The notes beneath the pieces are model-generated. The model searched no databases and had not been told where the DNA came from. It saw only the letters and a list, made by a program, of their open reading frames with translations. Below, piece by piece: positions 1 to 8,314 of a DNA stretch of 31,141 nucleotides (within the stretch, counting starts at the first letter, position 1; each line of letters opens with the position of its first letter). The stretch covers positions 1 to 31,141 of the forward strand of contig CAZPQN010000027.1 in the NCBI GenBank assembly GCA_964588795.1. The letters are read 5' to 3'. Both the position numbers and the translations under genes were made by a program. The stretch comes from CAZPQN01 sp964588795. Its GTDB lineage: Bacteria; Fidelibacterota; UBA2242.

Positions 1-45
1 AAAGGAGAAATGTTTAGTCATCAGGGCGCTATTGAATTTAACTTG

Positions 46-119
46 TGGACGCTGTGGGATTCGAACCTACGACCCCCGCCTTGTAAGGGCGATGCTCTAA
101 CCAGCTGAGCTAAGCGTCC
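46..119 (-). tRNA. tRNA-Val (anticodon UAC)
   Basis: Read on the minus strand, the segment folds as a full cloverleaf. The seven-base acceptor stem GGACGCT pairs with AGCGTCC. The D arm is GCTC...GAGC, the anticodon stem is CGCCC/GGGCG around the loop CTTACAA, and the T arm is GTAGG-TTCGAAT-CCTAC. The anticodon in the loop is TAC, which reads the valine codon GUA. The discriminator base is A, and the bases after it read CA rather than CCA, so the CCA end must be added by the tRNA nucleotidyltransferase. It lies downstream of lon on the same strand, beyond a probable terminator. Confidence 0.96.
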
Positions 120-131
120 TGGTTGGCCGAC

Positions 132-161
132 AAAAAGCGGGCAAATTTAAATATATTTGCC
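132..161 (-). terminator. Probable Rho-independent terminator after lon
   Basis: On the minus strand a seven-base stem GGCAAAT / ATTTGCC encloses an eight-base AT loop. After CGC it runs into five T residues. It starts 12 bases past the lon stop codon and ends 12 bases before the tRNA-Val. The stem is AT-rich and therefore moderate in strength. It fits as the end of the lon transcript and implies that the tRNA depends on read-through or on a promoter I could not identify. Confidence 0.5.
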
Positions 162-172
162 ACAATCGCCAG

Positions 173-2548
173 CTATTTTCTGACCGCCAATTCGAGCACT
201 TCCGCCATTTCCTTGACGAAGTCGAACCGCATTTCATTTTTAATCTGGCGGGGAATTTCAGTCAGATCCTTGCGGTTTTGCTCTGGCAGGAGCACTCGTC
301 GCAAGCCGGCACGGTGAGCGGCCAGGACTTTTTCCTTGACCCCGCCAATGGGTAAGACAGCCCCCCGCAGGGTGATTTCACCGGTCATGGCGAGATTGTC
401 TTTAATCTTTTTTCTTTTCAGGAGCGAATAGATCGCAGTCAGGATGGTTACGCCGGCGGAAGGTCCATCTTTAGGAATTCCGCCCGCCGGGACGTGTACG
501 TGAATGTCGGTTTTGGCGAACGTATCTTCTTCGATTCCCAGCGCGGAGGCGTTGGAACGGATATAACTCAGGGCGGCTTCCGCCGACTCCTTCATGACCT
601 CACCCAGCTGACCCGTTAGGTTAAGTTTGCCGGTGCCGCGCATGCCGGTCGCTTCCACAAACAGGATGTCGCCACCGACCGAGGTCCAGGCCAAGCCGAT
701 TGCCACTCCCGGTTTAGACAGACGCTCGGCGATATCCACAAAGAAACGGCGTGGACCGAGATAATCCTCAACTGCCTTCTCGTCCACCACAAAAGCCTTT
801 TTCTTTTTATTATTCGTCGCTACTTCCCGGGCAATTTTGCGGCAGATGTTGGCAATCTCGCGTTCCAGGTTGCGCACTCCGGCTTCCCGGGTGTAGCTGT
901 TGATGATATGGCGGATTGCCTGGTCGGCGAACTCAGTGCGGGTTGCGTTCAGGCCGTGTTCCTTGATCTGCTTGGGGATCAGAAAGGTTTTGGCGATATT
1001 CAGTTTTTCTTCCTCGATATAGCCACTAAATTCGAGCATTTCCATGCGATCCTTCAGGGCGGGCAGAATCGTATCAACCATATTGGCGGTCGCAATAAAC
1101 ATCACTTTGGACAGGTCATAGGTAACTTCCAAATAATGATCGCTGAAGGTCGAGTTCTGCTCCGGGTCCAGCACTTCCAGGAGAGCGGAACTCGGATCGC
1201 CGCGGAAATCAGCGCCGACCTTGTCAATTTCATCCAGCATAAAAATCGGATTGCTGGACTCGCTTTTACGGATGCTCTGCAGGATGCGCCCGGGCAAGGC
1301 TCCGATATAGGTGCGGCGATGCCCCCGGATTTCTGCTTCATCCCGCACGCCACCCAGAGAAATGCGGATAAACTTGCGTCCCATCGCCCGCGCAATGGAT
1401 TTGCCCATCGAAGTTTTGCCCACGCCCGGGGGGCCGACGAAACACAGGATCGGGCCTTTGACCGAGGCTTCCGGATCCTGCTCCTGTTTCAATTTGCGAA
1501 TCGCCAAGTATTCGAGAATCCGATCCTTGACCTTCTCGAGTCCGTAGTGATCCTCGTCAAGGATTTTCTGCGCCTGGCTGATGTCCACACTGTCCGTCGT
1601 GTAGATGCCCCACGGCAGGTCCACCAACCAATCGAGATAAGTACGCGAGACGGTGTACTCAGGCGAAGCTGGCGGAATTTTACGCAGTCGGTCGAGTTCT
1701 TTCTCCGCGATCTTGCGGGCTTCGTCCGTCATTTTGGAGTTGGCGACTTTTTCTTCCAATTCCTTCAGCTCAAGAGTGCCTTCGTCTTCGCCCAATTCCT
1801 TCTTGATGGCCTTAAGCTGCTCGCGCAGAAAATATTCTTTCTGGGTTTTGGAGATTTCATCCTGGACTTCGGACTGGATGCGATCGCCGAGCTGAATGCG
1901 CTGGATTTCACGATTGAGGATCAGCATGGCTTTTTCCAGGCGCCGCCTGACATCCAGCTCCTCAAGAATCTCCTGCTTCTCCTGCACCGGGACATTGATC
2001 AGGTGCACGACGCGATCGATCAACCGGCCGGGGTGCTGAAAGGAGCCGAAGATGGAAGATTGTTCTTCGCTGAGATAGGAAGCGATTTTGCTTAGTTTCT
2101 GATACAGCTGACGGATGTTCGCCAGCATGGCATCAATTTCGATGCTGGCGGAGTATATTTCCTGCGCTTTCTGCACCGCGCCCTTGAAGTAGGGTTCGGT
2201 CTGGATGTAAGATTGAATTTTGGCGCGCTCGATACCCTGAACGATGGCGCTTTTACTGCCGTCCGGCATATTGAATATCTTCAGCACCTGGGCAATCGTG
2301 CCCCATTCGAACAGATCCTCCTTCTCGGGATTTTCCAGGGTGTTTTCCTTTTGCGCCACCACGAGGATGCGTTTCTTGGATTCCGGCAGTTCCTCGATTA
2401 AACGCAGACTGCGTTCCCGTCCGATGTAAATAGGAATCACCTGTTGCGGGAAAAGCACTGTATTGCGCAGAGCCATGATGGGCAGAATTTCCAGGGCGCC
2501 CAAGATGCTTTCTAATTTGTCTTTGTCATTTCTTTCGTCTTCCGGCAT
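173..2548 (-). CDS. lon: ATP-dependent protease Lon (endopeptidase La)
   Basis: This is a cytoplasmic AAA+ serine protease that degrades damaged and regulatory proteins. The 791 residues match full-length LonA. The N-terminal substrate-binding domain is about residues 20-215, followed by a helical linker. The AAA+ module has Walker A GPPGVGKTS near 372-380 and Walker B IFMLDEID near 435-442. The protease domain has catalytic Ser697 in PKDGPSAG and Lys740 in GGVKEK, 43 residues apart as in E. coli Lon. The ATG start is preceded by AAAGGAG at good spacing. A TTGACA hexamer lies about 37 bases upstream of the start, but no convincing -10 partner was found. The stop is TAG. The gene sits 48 bases downstream of the toroid-repeat gene and ahead of tRNA-Val. 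Nothing looks damaged. Confidence 0.98.
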   Translation of the reverse strand: MPEDERNDKDKLESILGALEILPIMALRNTVLFPQQVIPIYIGRERSLRLIEELPESKKRILVVAQKENTLENPEKEDLFEWGTIAQVLKIFNMPDGSKSAIVQGIERAKIQSYIQTEPYFKGAVQKAQEIYSASIEIDAMLANIRQLYQKLSKIASYLSEEQSSIFGSFQHPGRLIDRVVHLINVPVQEKQEILEELDVRRRLEKAMLILNREIQRIQLGDRIQSEVQDEISKTQKEYFLREQLKAIKKELGEDEGTLELKELEEKVANSKMTDEARKIAEKELDRLRKIPPASPEYTVSRTYLDWLVDLPWGIYTTDSVDISQAQKILDEDHYGLEKVKDRILEYLAIRKLKQEQDPEASVKGPILCFVGPPGVGKTSMGKSIARAMGRKFIRISLGGVRDEAEIRGHRRTYIGALPGRILQSIRKSESSNPIFMLDEIDKVGADFRGDPSSALLEVLDPEQNSTFSDHYLEVTYDLSKVMFIATANMVDTILPALKDRMEMLEFSGYIEEEKLNIAKTFLIPKQIKEHGLNATRTEFADQAIRHIINSYTREAGVRNLEREIANICRKIAREVATNNKKKKAFVVDEKAVEDYLGPRRFFVDIAERLSKPGVAIGLAWTSVGGDILFVEATGMRGTGKLNLTGQLGEVMKESAEAALSYIRSNASALGIEEDTFAKTDIHVHVPAGGIPKDGPSAGVTILTAIYSLLKRKKIKDNLAMTGEITLRGAVLPIGGVKEKVLAAHRAGLRRVLLPEQNRKDLTEIPRQIKNEMRFDFVKEMAEVLELAVRK

Positions 2549-2596
2549 TAAAAGCTCCTTTTACAGAGAGATATAGATATTGGATGTCAAGGTGCT

Positions 2597-3553
2597 TCAC
2601 TTTTTCTGGTAATCTATTTCATTTAGAACCTGCATCACCCGCAAGGTTACTTCATAACTGCCCTGCTGGTCTTTACCGCTGATATGCGGAAAGAGACCGT
2701 TAGGCAGTTGCTGGTCGATGAGCCAGTCGAGGGCTTTGTGAAAATTGGGATGCGTATGCACGGAGCTCATCGGCGCTAAGGCTTCGAGGAAGCGCAGCGT
2801 GCCGCCCCGGAACAGCCCGTTGTCCGAGAAATCACTGTAAAGATAATTCCAGGCATCCGGTTCCGGGAAAAGCGCAGTGGTGTCCGGTTGCAGATAATTT
2901 TCCAACAAGAACTGTGCGCTACGCTCCGTGTGCGTGGATTTGCGATGCCGGGAATGGTTCGTAAAAGCCTGGGTGATAATCACGGTCGTCCAGACGCTAC
3001 TCCGCACATTATTCAGCGTCTTGCCGCTGGATACGGTGCTGGGTGAGAGCCAGCCGCCGTCGGGCCGTTGCCTTTTGGCTAACCAGCGGTAGCCCTTTTC
3101 GACAAACGGATTGCCCGCCAGGCCGTAACGCGCCAACAGCCAGAGCACCTGCCCCTGGTGATGAAACAACAGGGGGAACTTGCCATCGGGTTTCTGGTTC
3201 TTCAGCAGGGCAATCAGACCTTTCTGAATCGGCACCATTTCCCGGGTACAGCCGTAGTGCAATAATTCGGTCATGTTCTGCAATTGCTGCAGGAACAACA
3301 TGGCCTTCTGATGCTCTTCGACCGTAAAATGGGTACTCAATTTCCACTGTCCGTCGGGTTGCTGAGCATTCAGTAACTTTACCCGCGGCTTGTAATGGAT
3401 CAGGTTCTGGCCTATGCGTTCCAGTAAATCGGTATTCCTGGGCAGGAAAGATTTAGCGGCCGAATAACTTACCGGAAGAGGGGCCTGTTCAATCAGAACC
3501 GGCAGAGGATCAATTTTGAGAGTCTTCAACCAGGTTTTCTTGACTGTGGACAT
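2597..3553 (-). CDS. Alpha/alpha-toroid (prenyltransferase/squalene-oxidase repeat) protein
   Basis: This is a 318-residue soluble protein with no signal peptide. Spaced turns of the type x-PDG-x-W/F occur at about residues 65-70 (QPDGQW), 121-126 (KPDGKF), 163-168 (RPDGGW) and 283-288 (LPNGLF). They are separated by helix-forming stretches, which is the repeat signature of the terpene-cyclase/prenyltransferase alpha/alpha barrel. The DxDD protonating motif of squalene-hopene cyclases was not seen, so terpene cyclase activity is not supported. The fold is inferred and the substrate is unknown. Such proteins often bind a ligand or partner in the barrel. The ATG start has only a weak ribosome site (GTGAG). 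Lon follows 48 bases downstream on the same strand, so cotranscription is possible. Confidence 0.75.
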   Translation of the reverse strand: MSTVKKTWLKTLKIDPLPVLIEQAPLPVSYSAAKSFLPRNTDLLERIGQNLIHYKPRVKLLNAQQPDGQWKLSTHFTVEEHQKAMLFLQQLQNMTELLHYGCTREMVPIQKGLIALLKNQKPDGKFPLLFHHQGQVLWLLARYGLAGNPFVEKGYRWLAKRQRPDGGWLSPSTVSSGKTLNNVRSSVWTTVIITQAFTNHSRHRKSTHTERSAQFLLENYLQPDTTALFPEPDAWNYLYSDFSDNGLFRGGTLRFLEALAPMSSVHTHPNFHKALDWLIDQQLPNGLFPHISGKDQQGSYEVTLRVMQVLNEIDYQKK

Positions 3554-3636
3554 ATTTACTCACACCAACGGATTAGAATTTCCAACTAACAGCAGTATAA
3601 AATCATGGTAGCGGCTACCGTTTATTCTGAATATAA

Positions 3637-3650
3637 AACCGCGGGCGGTT
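3637..3650 (-). terminator. Weak hairpin, possible terminator of the HAD/antiporter operon
   Basis: A perfect inverted repeat AACCGC-GG-GCGGTT is followed on the minus strand by a short T-rich stretch (TTTTATATT counted from the stem end). It lies about 127 bases past the stop of the HAD gene ending at 3777 and before the toroid gene. A second short inverted repeat, GGTAGC-G-GCTACC, lies at 3607-3619 without a T run. The 223-base gap 3554-3776 otherwise shows nothing I can name. The stem is short, so this is a tentative call. Confidence 0.28.
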
Positions 3651-3776
3651 GCAGGAGGGGGTACAAACCGACGGGAAAAGGCATCTTGACCAAAAGCTGT
3701 TTTCTCATTATCAAAAGCACTGAAATGCGCCGTAATATGGATTCTATTGTCCTGAAATGCAAGAAAAATTTAACCT

Positions 3777-4427
3777 TCAGTCGGGATCAAGCATGGTGAG
3801 AATCGGTCTGACCGCAGCGTAATTCCTGGCGCAAAAATGCGCCTCAGCGAGCTCCGCACACCGGGCATGGCTCAGGAAGCCGACCGTGACCGTCCCGGAG
3901 GCAACCGCCGCCCGTACGCCGTTGACCGAGTCTTCGATCACCAGTGTTTCGCCCGGTTTGGTACGGAGCAGGCGACAGATGAGCCGATACGGTTCCGGGT
4001 GAGGTTTGGTATGCCGGACATCGTCAGCGGTGACTGTTACCTCGAAATGATCAACGACCGCTGTATTGGCGTAAATCCAGTGCAGAAAAGACCGCGAGGT
4101 CGAGGTCACTAAACCCGTCGCGTACTGCGTCCGAATTTCGGCATAAAACCGTCGGAAGCCCGGAATATAACTCAGCCCCCGCTGAAATTGATCTCGCAAC
4201 AGGGCCCGCCCCACCCGACGTAATTCAGCAACTGGCGCCCTGATGCCGTAGCGCTGGCGTGCCAGTTCCAGGAAAGCTTGTTCCGAAGTCCCCTGAAACA
4301 ACTTCCAGTCTGTATCGGGGACCTCAACCCCGTAGTTGCGGAACAGGAGTCGCTCGGCTTGCTGGTAAAGTGGCTCTGAGTCAACCACCACACCGTCAAA
4401 ATCAAATACTATGGCGCGGATCGGCAT
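3777..4427 (-). CDS. HAD-superfamily phosphatase (beta-phosphoglucomutase-like, class IA)
   Basis: This 216-residue cytoplasmic enzyme carries all four HAD motifs. Motif I is FDFDGVVVDSE with nucleophile Asp9 and acid/base Asp11. Motif II is Ser109 in VTSTS, motif III is Lys141 in TKPHPEPY, and motif IV is Glu165-Asp166 in VIEDSVNG. The helical cap between motifs I and II fits the phosphoglycolate phosphatase/beta-phosphoglucomutase subgroup. It acts on a small phosphorylated metabolite, but the exact substrate cannot be read from sequence. The ATG lies 6 bases after the stop of the antiporter gene and lacks a strong ribosome site, so translational coupling is likely. Confidence 0.88.
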   Translation of the reverse strand: MPIRAIVFDFDGVVVDSEPLYQQAERLLFRNYGVEVPDTDWKLFQGTSEQAFLELARQRYGIRAPVAELRRVGRALLRDQFQRGLSYIPGFRRFYAEIRTQYATGLVTSTSRSFLHWIYANTAVVDHFEVTVTADDVRHTKPHPEPYRLICRLLRTKPGETLVIEDSVNGVRAAVASGTVTVGFLSHARCAELAEAHFCARNYAAVRPILTMLDPD

Positions 4428-4433
4428 GCGCAG

Positions 4434-5849
4434 TCAGAGTAACCAGCCAGCAAGGAGATAAAGAACCAGGGCAATCACGGCGGCAAAAACCGCATACGGC
4501 AACTGAGTATTGACATGATCAATATGATCGCAGGCCGAAGCCATCGAAGCTACGATGGTCGTATCGGAAATCGGCGAGCAATGGTCGCCAAAAACGCCTC
4601 CTGCCAGTACTCCCGAAACCACCAGCGGCAGAGACACATTCAACGAACCCGCCAGGGGCACTGCCAATGGAATCATTAAAGCGAATGTTCCGAAGCTCGT
4701 TCCGGTGGCAAATGCCACCAAGGCGGCTCCCGTGAAAATCACCGCTGGCACCAAAGCGGGCGGCAACAATGTAGTCGCCATTTGCGCGATGAAGGCTCCG
4801 GTCCCCAATTGCTTGCAGGTCTGCCCCAGGGCAAAGGCCAACAGCATCAGGAGCGCCAATGAGATCATCCCCCCGGCGCCTTTTAAAATCAGGTCGGTGA
4901 GCTCTCTTACAGACATCAGTTTCTGGCATCGGTACATCAATCCCGCCACTCCAATCGCCAGGCTCACGGACCAAAAAACCGCGGTCGAGCCGGAACCCTG
5001 CGTGATCCGCCCCTGACCGGTAATGATCAGAAAGAACGGCATCGCCAAACTCATGATAATGACCGGGACGAGCATGTTGCGCGCCAAATGCGGTCGCCCT
5101 GCGATCGGTTGCATCTCGATGATGGTCTCATCAACCAGGGGAATAGCCCCGTCGCGCAGGATTTTATTTTCTTCCCGTACCCGGCGCTCAGCCCGCCGCA
5201 TCGGACCGAAATCCCAGCCAGTGAGCGCCAAAACCAGCACCATCAGCACTGTAACTATGGCATAAAAATTCAGCGGCACGGAGCGCACCAGCACCCCTGT
5301 TGGATCACCCACGCCCTGCGCGGTGAGTAATCCGATGATAAATGCGCCCCAGGCATTGAGTGGCAGGAGCATACAAACCGGGGCTGAGGTCGAGTCGGCG
5401 ATGTAGGACAATTTCTCGCGCGAGATTTTCAGGCGATCGAAAAGCGGACGACAAACTGTACCGACAATCAGTATCTTGATACTCGACTCAATGAAAATGA
5501 CGACGCCTAATAACCACGCTAATAACCGGGCACCGCGGGAGGATTTGACCCACCGGCGCGATAGCAGAAAAGTGACGAAGCCGTGCACCCCGCCGGAACG
5601 CTGGGTCAATGCAATCAAACTGCCGACCAGAGCGCTGAACAAAATGACCCGCGTATTGTCGGCATCCCGAAATACGTTCACCATGGCTTCCAGGGTCGCG
5701 GCCAGGCCTGCCACGGGATTGGCGTGCGCAAGAATCGTCCACCCGATCCAGATGCCAATGCCCAGCGAAAGATACACCTGCCGGGTCAGGATTGCCAGAG
5801 TGATGGCAATCAGCGGTGGCAAGAGCGCCAGCCAGCCATAGGTATTCAT
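4434..5849 (-). CDS. NhaC-family Na+/H+ antiporter (or related ion/substrate exchanger)
   Basis: This 471-residue polytopic inner-membrane protein consists of long hydrophobic helices from the first residues (about 11-12 predicted segments). Recognisable NhaC/PF03553 features are the conserved FIESSIKI segment, the SYIADSTSAPVCMLLPLNAWG stretch and, near the C-terminus, GGVFGDHCSPISDTT. The family exchanges sodium for protons, and some members move amino acids or dicarboxylates instead, so the cargo is uncertain. The ATG start is preceded by GGGGGA at normal spacing. The gene lies between the GAF/PAS sensor gene (38 bases upstream) and the HAD phosphatase gene (6 bases downstream), which suggests a shared transcript. 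Confidence 0.9.
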   Translation of the reverse strand: MNTYGWLALLPPLIAITLAILTRQVYLSLGIGIWIGWTILAHANPVAGLAATLEAMVNVFRDADNTRVILFSALVGSLIALTQRSGGVHGFVTFLLSRRWVKSSRGARLLAWLLGVVIFIESSIKILIVGTVCRPLFDRLKISREKLSYIADSTSAPVCMLLPLNAWGAFIIGLLTAQGVGDPTGVLVRSVPLNFYAIVTVLMVLVLALTGWDFGPMRRAERRVREENKILRDGAIPLVDETIIEMQPIAGRPHLARNMLVPVIIMSLAMPFFLIITGQGRITQGSGSTAVFWSVSLAIGVAGLMYRCQKLMSVRELTDLILKGAGGMISLALLMLLAFALGQTCKQLGTGAFIAQMATTLLPPALVPAVIFTGAALVAFATGTSFGTFALMIPLAVPLAGSLNVSLPLVVSGVLAGGVFGDHCSPISDTTIVASMASACDHIDHVNTQLPYAVFAAVIALVLYLLAGWLL

Positions 5850-5887
5850 TGAAAGTCCCCCATCAAAATAGTCAATCTGTTAGCCTG

Positions 5888-8287
5888 TTACTCGGAATCC
5901 TGATCCTTTTCCTGCTCCGGCCTGGAGACGCCGTATTTTTTCTCCCAAATCTGGGGATATAATTTTTTCATACAATCCGGACAAATGCCATGTGAAAAAT
6001 CCGCCGTTGTGCGTTCACGCATATATAGCTCGACGTCCTGCCAGTAGCCCTGGTCATCGCGGATTTTTTTACAGGCGGCACAAATGGGTATCAGGCCTCT
6101 TAATTGCTTGATTTCGCTAATATCGGTATACATGCCATAGACCGCCAGGGTTTGATTGTCGAGCTCGATGGGCACGCCTTGCAGTAATACGTCAAGCAGG
6201 GTCCCGTCCTTACGCCGGCGGACGGTTTCCTTCCAGATAGAGCTACCTTGGATAACCTTTTGGGTTAATTCCGTGGCTTCCTGGATCCGCATAGCGGGCA
6301 CCACCAGATCGTTGATTGATTTACCGCGGGCTTCCTCTAAAGTGTACTGGAATATTTTGGCGAACCCCTGATTGATGTCCACCACCCGATCGTTATGATC
6401 CAAAATGACAATGGCCGTGGGCGTGGCGTTAAACAATTGTTCGAAATAAGCCTTCTGACGCTGGATTTCGAGCTCCGCCTTTTTCCGGTCGGAAATGTCC
6501 CGCAGAACGCCGAAAGTCGCTTTCTGCCCGTTATATTCAATTATCTTGACATTGGCCTCGACGTATACCTGAGCACCATCCTTTTTGCGCAAAGAGACCT
6601 CGTAGCGGGTAGGCACGGTTTCTCCCCGCTCGCGGCGCGCACGGCGTTCCTCAAGCGTTTTCAGCCCCTCTTCTGAGTATATTTCGTGATAATCCTTGCC
6701 CTGCAATTCGTTTTCGGTATAACCGAGCAGCTCAGCAAACTGATGATTGCAAAAAATAAATTTATCGCTCTGGCTAATGACAACGGCATCGTTAATGCTG
6801 TCGATCAAAAAATGATATTTTTTTTCTGATTCCCGAATGGCCTCTTCCGCTCGCCGGTACTTGACCGCAATGGCGATCTGTTCTCCGATGGTCTCCAGCA
6901 AATCCATATCCTGATTATGGAAGGCTTGGACGTCATCGAAACTGCGAAAGGTCATGATACCGACAATCTCGCCTTTGATTTTCAGCGGTACCCCCAACCA
7001 GATTTTGGGCGCTGGACCATGTGTTTCAGTGCCGCTTTGCGCAACTAACTTCTGATATCGTTGGGAACGTAAAAGTAGGGAATGCCCCTTGTTTACCACT
7101 TCCTTCACCAGGGCATGACCGGCGGAAAATTCGCTGTCGGTATAGTCTCCATAGCGGTCCCGACAATAAAGGATTTTAATCACGTTGCGGTCTGCGTCCA
7201 GCCAGCCCAGACGAAAATTGCTCGCGTCGATTATCTGCCCCAGCGCCTTGTGGATGGCCTCGCACAGCTCGTGCAGTTCGGTCGTGTCCTGGACGGCATG
7301 CGAGATGGCATAACTCACCGCATTCAGGTTCTCGGCTTGCTTGCGCTTGGTAATATCCTGATAAAGCACCAGAATACTGTCCAGCTGCCCGTTGACCTCA
7401 ATCGGGGCGGCGGAGATGGAGACCGGGATCGGTGTGCCATCTTTCCGGCGCCGCAGGGTTTCGAAATTCAAGTAGCCGCCGGTTGCCTGTTGATCCAGAT
7501 TTTGCGCTTCCGCCTGTGCTTCCGCCGGCACCAAAACCTCATTGACATGCTTACCGACGACTTCCTGGAGTTGGTAGCCGAAAGCTGCGGTAAAGCGCGG
7601 ATTGATATCCTGAATATGAAAATCGCGGGAAAGGTAGATCGCCGGTTCGGGAATCCCATTGAAGACCCGCTCCAGCTTTTGCCGATGCTCGTAATCGCTT
7701 TGCTGGGCCTGGCGCCGGATCTGCTGTTCCGAAGCCTGGGCCAATAATTCCGCCAGTGAAGCCGTAAAATTTTTCTCGTCATTCTCCCAGAAACGTACCT
7801 GACCGGTATGTTCGATACACAGAATGCCGGTGACTTTGCCTCCCGTGATAATCGGAGCATCGAGCAGGGACACGATGCCGTAAGGACGCAGATACGTTTC
7901 GGCAAACTCTATCGTCTGGGGATCGTTCTGGGCGTCAGGGGCATCGATGAAACGCACATGGTTCAGCGTCCTGAAATAGAGCGGATAAGTGCGGTAGGGC
8001 AGCCGCATTCCGGATGAATGCCGGTTCTGGTCCGCTTCGTACAGGTCAATACACTCCAGCTCGGTCGCATCGGGATTGAACAGCCAGACGTTACTGCGAC
8101 TGACGTGCAGAGTGCGGGCGGATAACTCCGTCACCTGCCGCACAAGTTCCATAAAACTGGCCTCTCCAACCAGGCGCGCCATCCTTACCAACACTTCATA
8201 TTGCCGCAGGTGACGTTGAGCATGACTGCTGTTGACCTCTTTAACATTCATTAAATGATCGGTTGGTGGTTGACTGCGTTTTTTCAT
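5888..8287 (-). CDS. GAF/PAS multi-sensor protein with tetracysteine C-terminal tail, no kinase domain
   Basis: This is a 799-residue soluble protein built almost entirely of sensor domains. GAF is at about 30-190, PAS at 200-318, GAF at 320-480, PAS at 485-602 and PAS at 610-728. A short C-terminal domain follows, with two CxxC pairs: Cys736/Cys739 and Cys769/Cys772. This type of tail (SEIKQLRGLIPICAACKKIR at its start) ends many PAS proteins of environmental bacteria and probably binds zinc. No HisKA, HATPase, GGDEF or EAL domain is present, so the output must come from a partner protein. Its second PAS resembles the PAS of the pseudokinase encoded 27 bases upstream. The start has no clear ribosome site, which is consistent with coupling to that upstream gene. 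Confidence 0.9.
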   Translation of the reverse strand: MKKRSQPPTDHLMNVKEVNSSHAQRHLRQYEVLVRMARLVGEASFMELVRQVTELSARTLHVSRSNVWLFNPDATELECIDLYEADQNRHSSGMRLPYRTYPLYFRTLNHVRFIDAPDAQNDPQTIEFAETYLRPYGIVSLLDAPIITGGKVTGILCIEHTGQVRFWENDEKNFTASLAELLAQASEQQIRRQAQQSDYEHRQKLERVFNGIPEPAIYLSRDFHIQDINPRFTAAFGYQLQEVVGKHVNEVLVPAEAQAEAQNLDQQATGGYLNFETLRRRKDGTPIPVSISAAPIEVNGQLDSILVLYQDITKRKQAENLNAVSYAISHAVQDTTELHELCEAIHKALGQIIDASNFRLGWLDADRNVIKILYCRDRYGDYTDSEFSAGHALVKEVVNKGHSLLLRSQRYQKLVAQSGTETHGPAPKIWLGVPLKIKGEIVGIMTFRSFDDVQAFHNQDMDLLETIGEQIAIAVKYRRAEEAIRESEKKYHFLIDSINDAVVISQSDKFIFCNHQFAELLGYTENELQGKDYHEIYSEEGLKTLEERRARRERGETVPTRYEVSLRKKDGAQVYVEANVKIIEYNGQKATFGVLRDISDRKKAELEIQRQKAYFEQLFNATPTAIVILDHNDRVVDINQGFAKIFQYTLEEARGKSINDLVVPAMRIQEATELTQKVIQGSSIWKETVRRRKDGTLLDVLLQGVPIELDNQTLAVYGMYTDISEIKQLRGLIPICAACKKIRDDQGYWQDVELYMRERTTADFSHGICPDCMKKLYPQIWEKKYGVSRPEQEKDQDSE

Positions 8288-8314
8288 GGATTATTCAGGT
8301 TGTTATTTTACCGT

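Noticed and set aside
10..108. Plus-strand ATG with AAAGGAG opening a 32-codon frame
   Set aside because: Most of the frame runs antisense through the tRNA-Val gene, so the ribosome-site match is probably chance.
908..2095. Long plus-strand open frame of 395 codons opposite lon
   Set aside because: It lies fully antisense to a gene with complete Lon motifs, and its residues show no family pattern. It is a shadow of codon bias.
2597..3553. Squalene-hopene cyclase or terpene synthase
   Set aside because: Only the toroid repeats are present. The DxDD catalytic motif was not seen, and the length is half that of the cyclases.
3605..3799. Plus-strand 64-codon frame in the gap before the HAD gene
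   Set aside because: It has no ribosome site and no recognisable protein pattern, and it overlaps the end of the HAD gene on the other strand.
7082..7747. Plus-strand open frame of 221 codons opposite the GAF/PAS sensor gene
   Set aside because: It is antisense to a clearly coding multi-domain gene, with no ribosome site and no recognisable domain.
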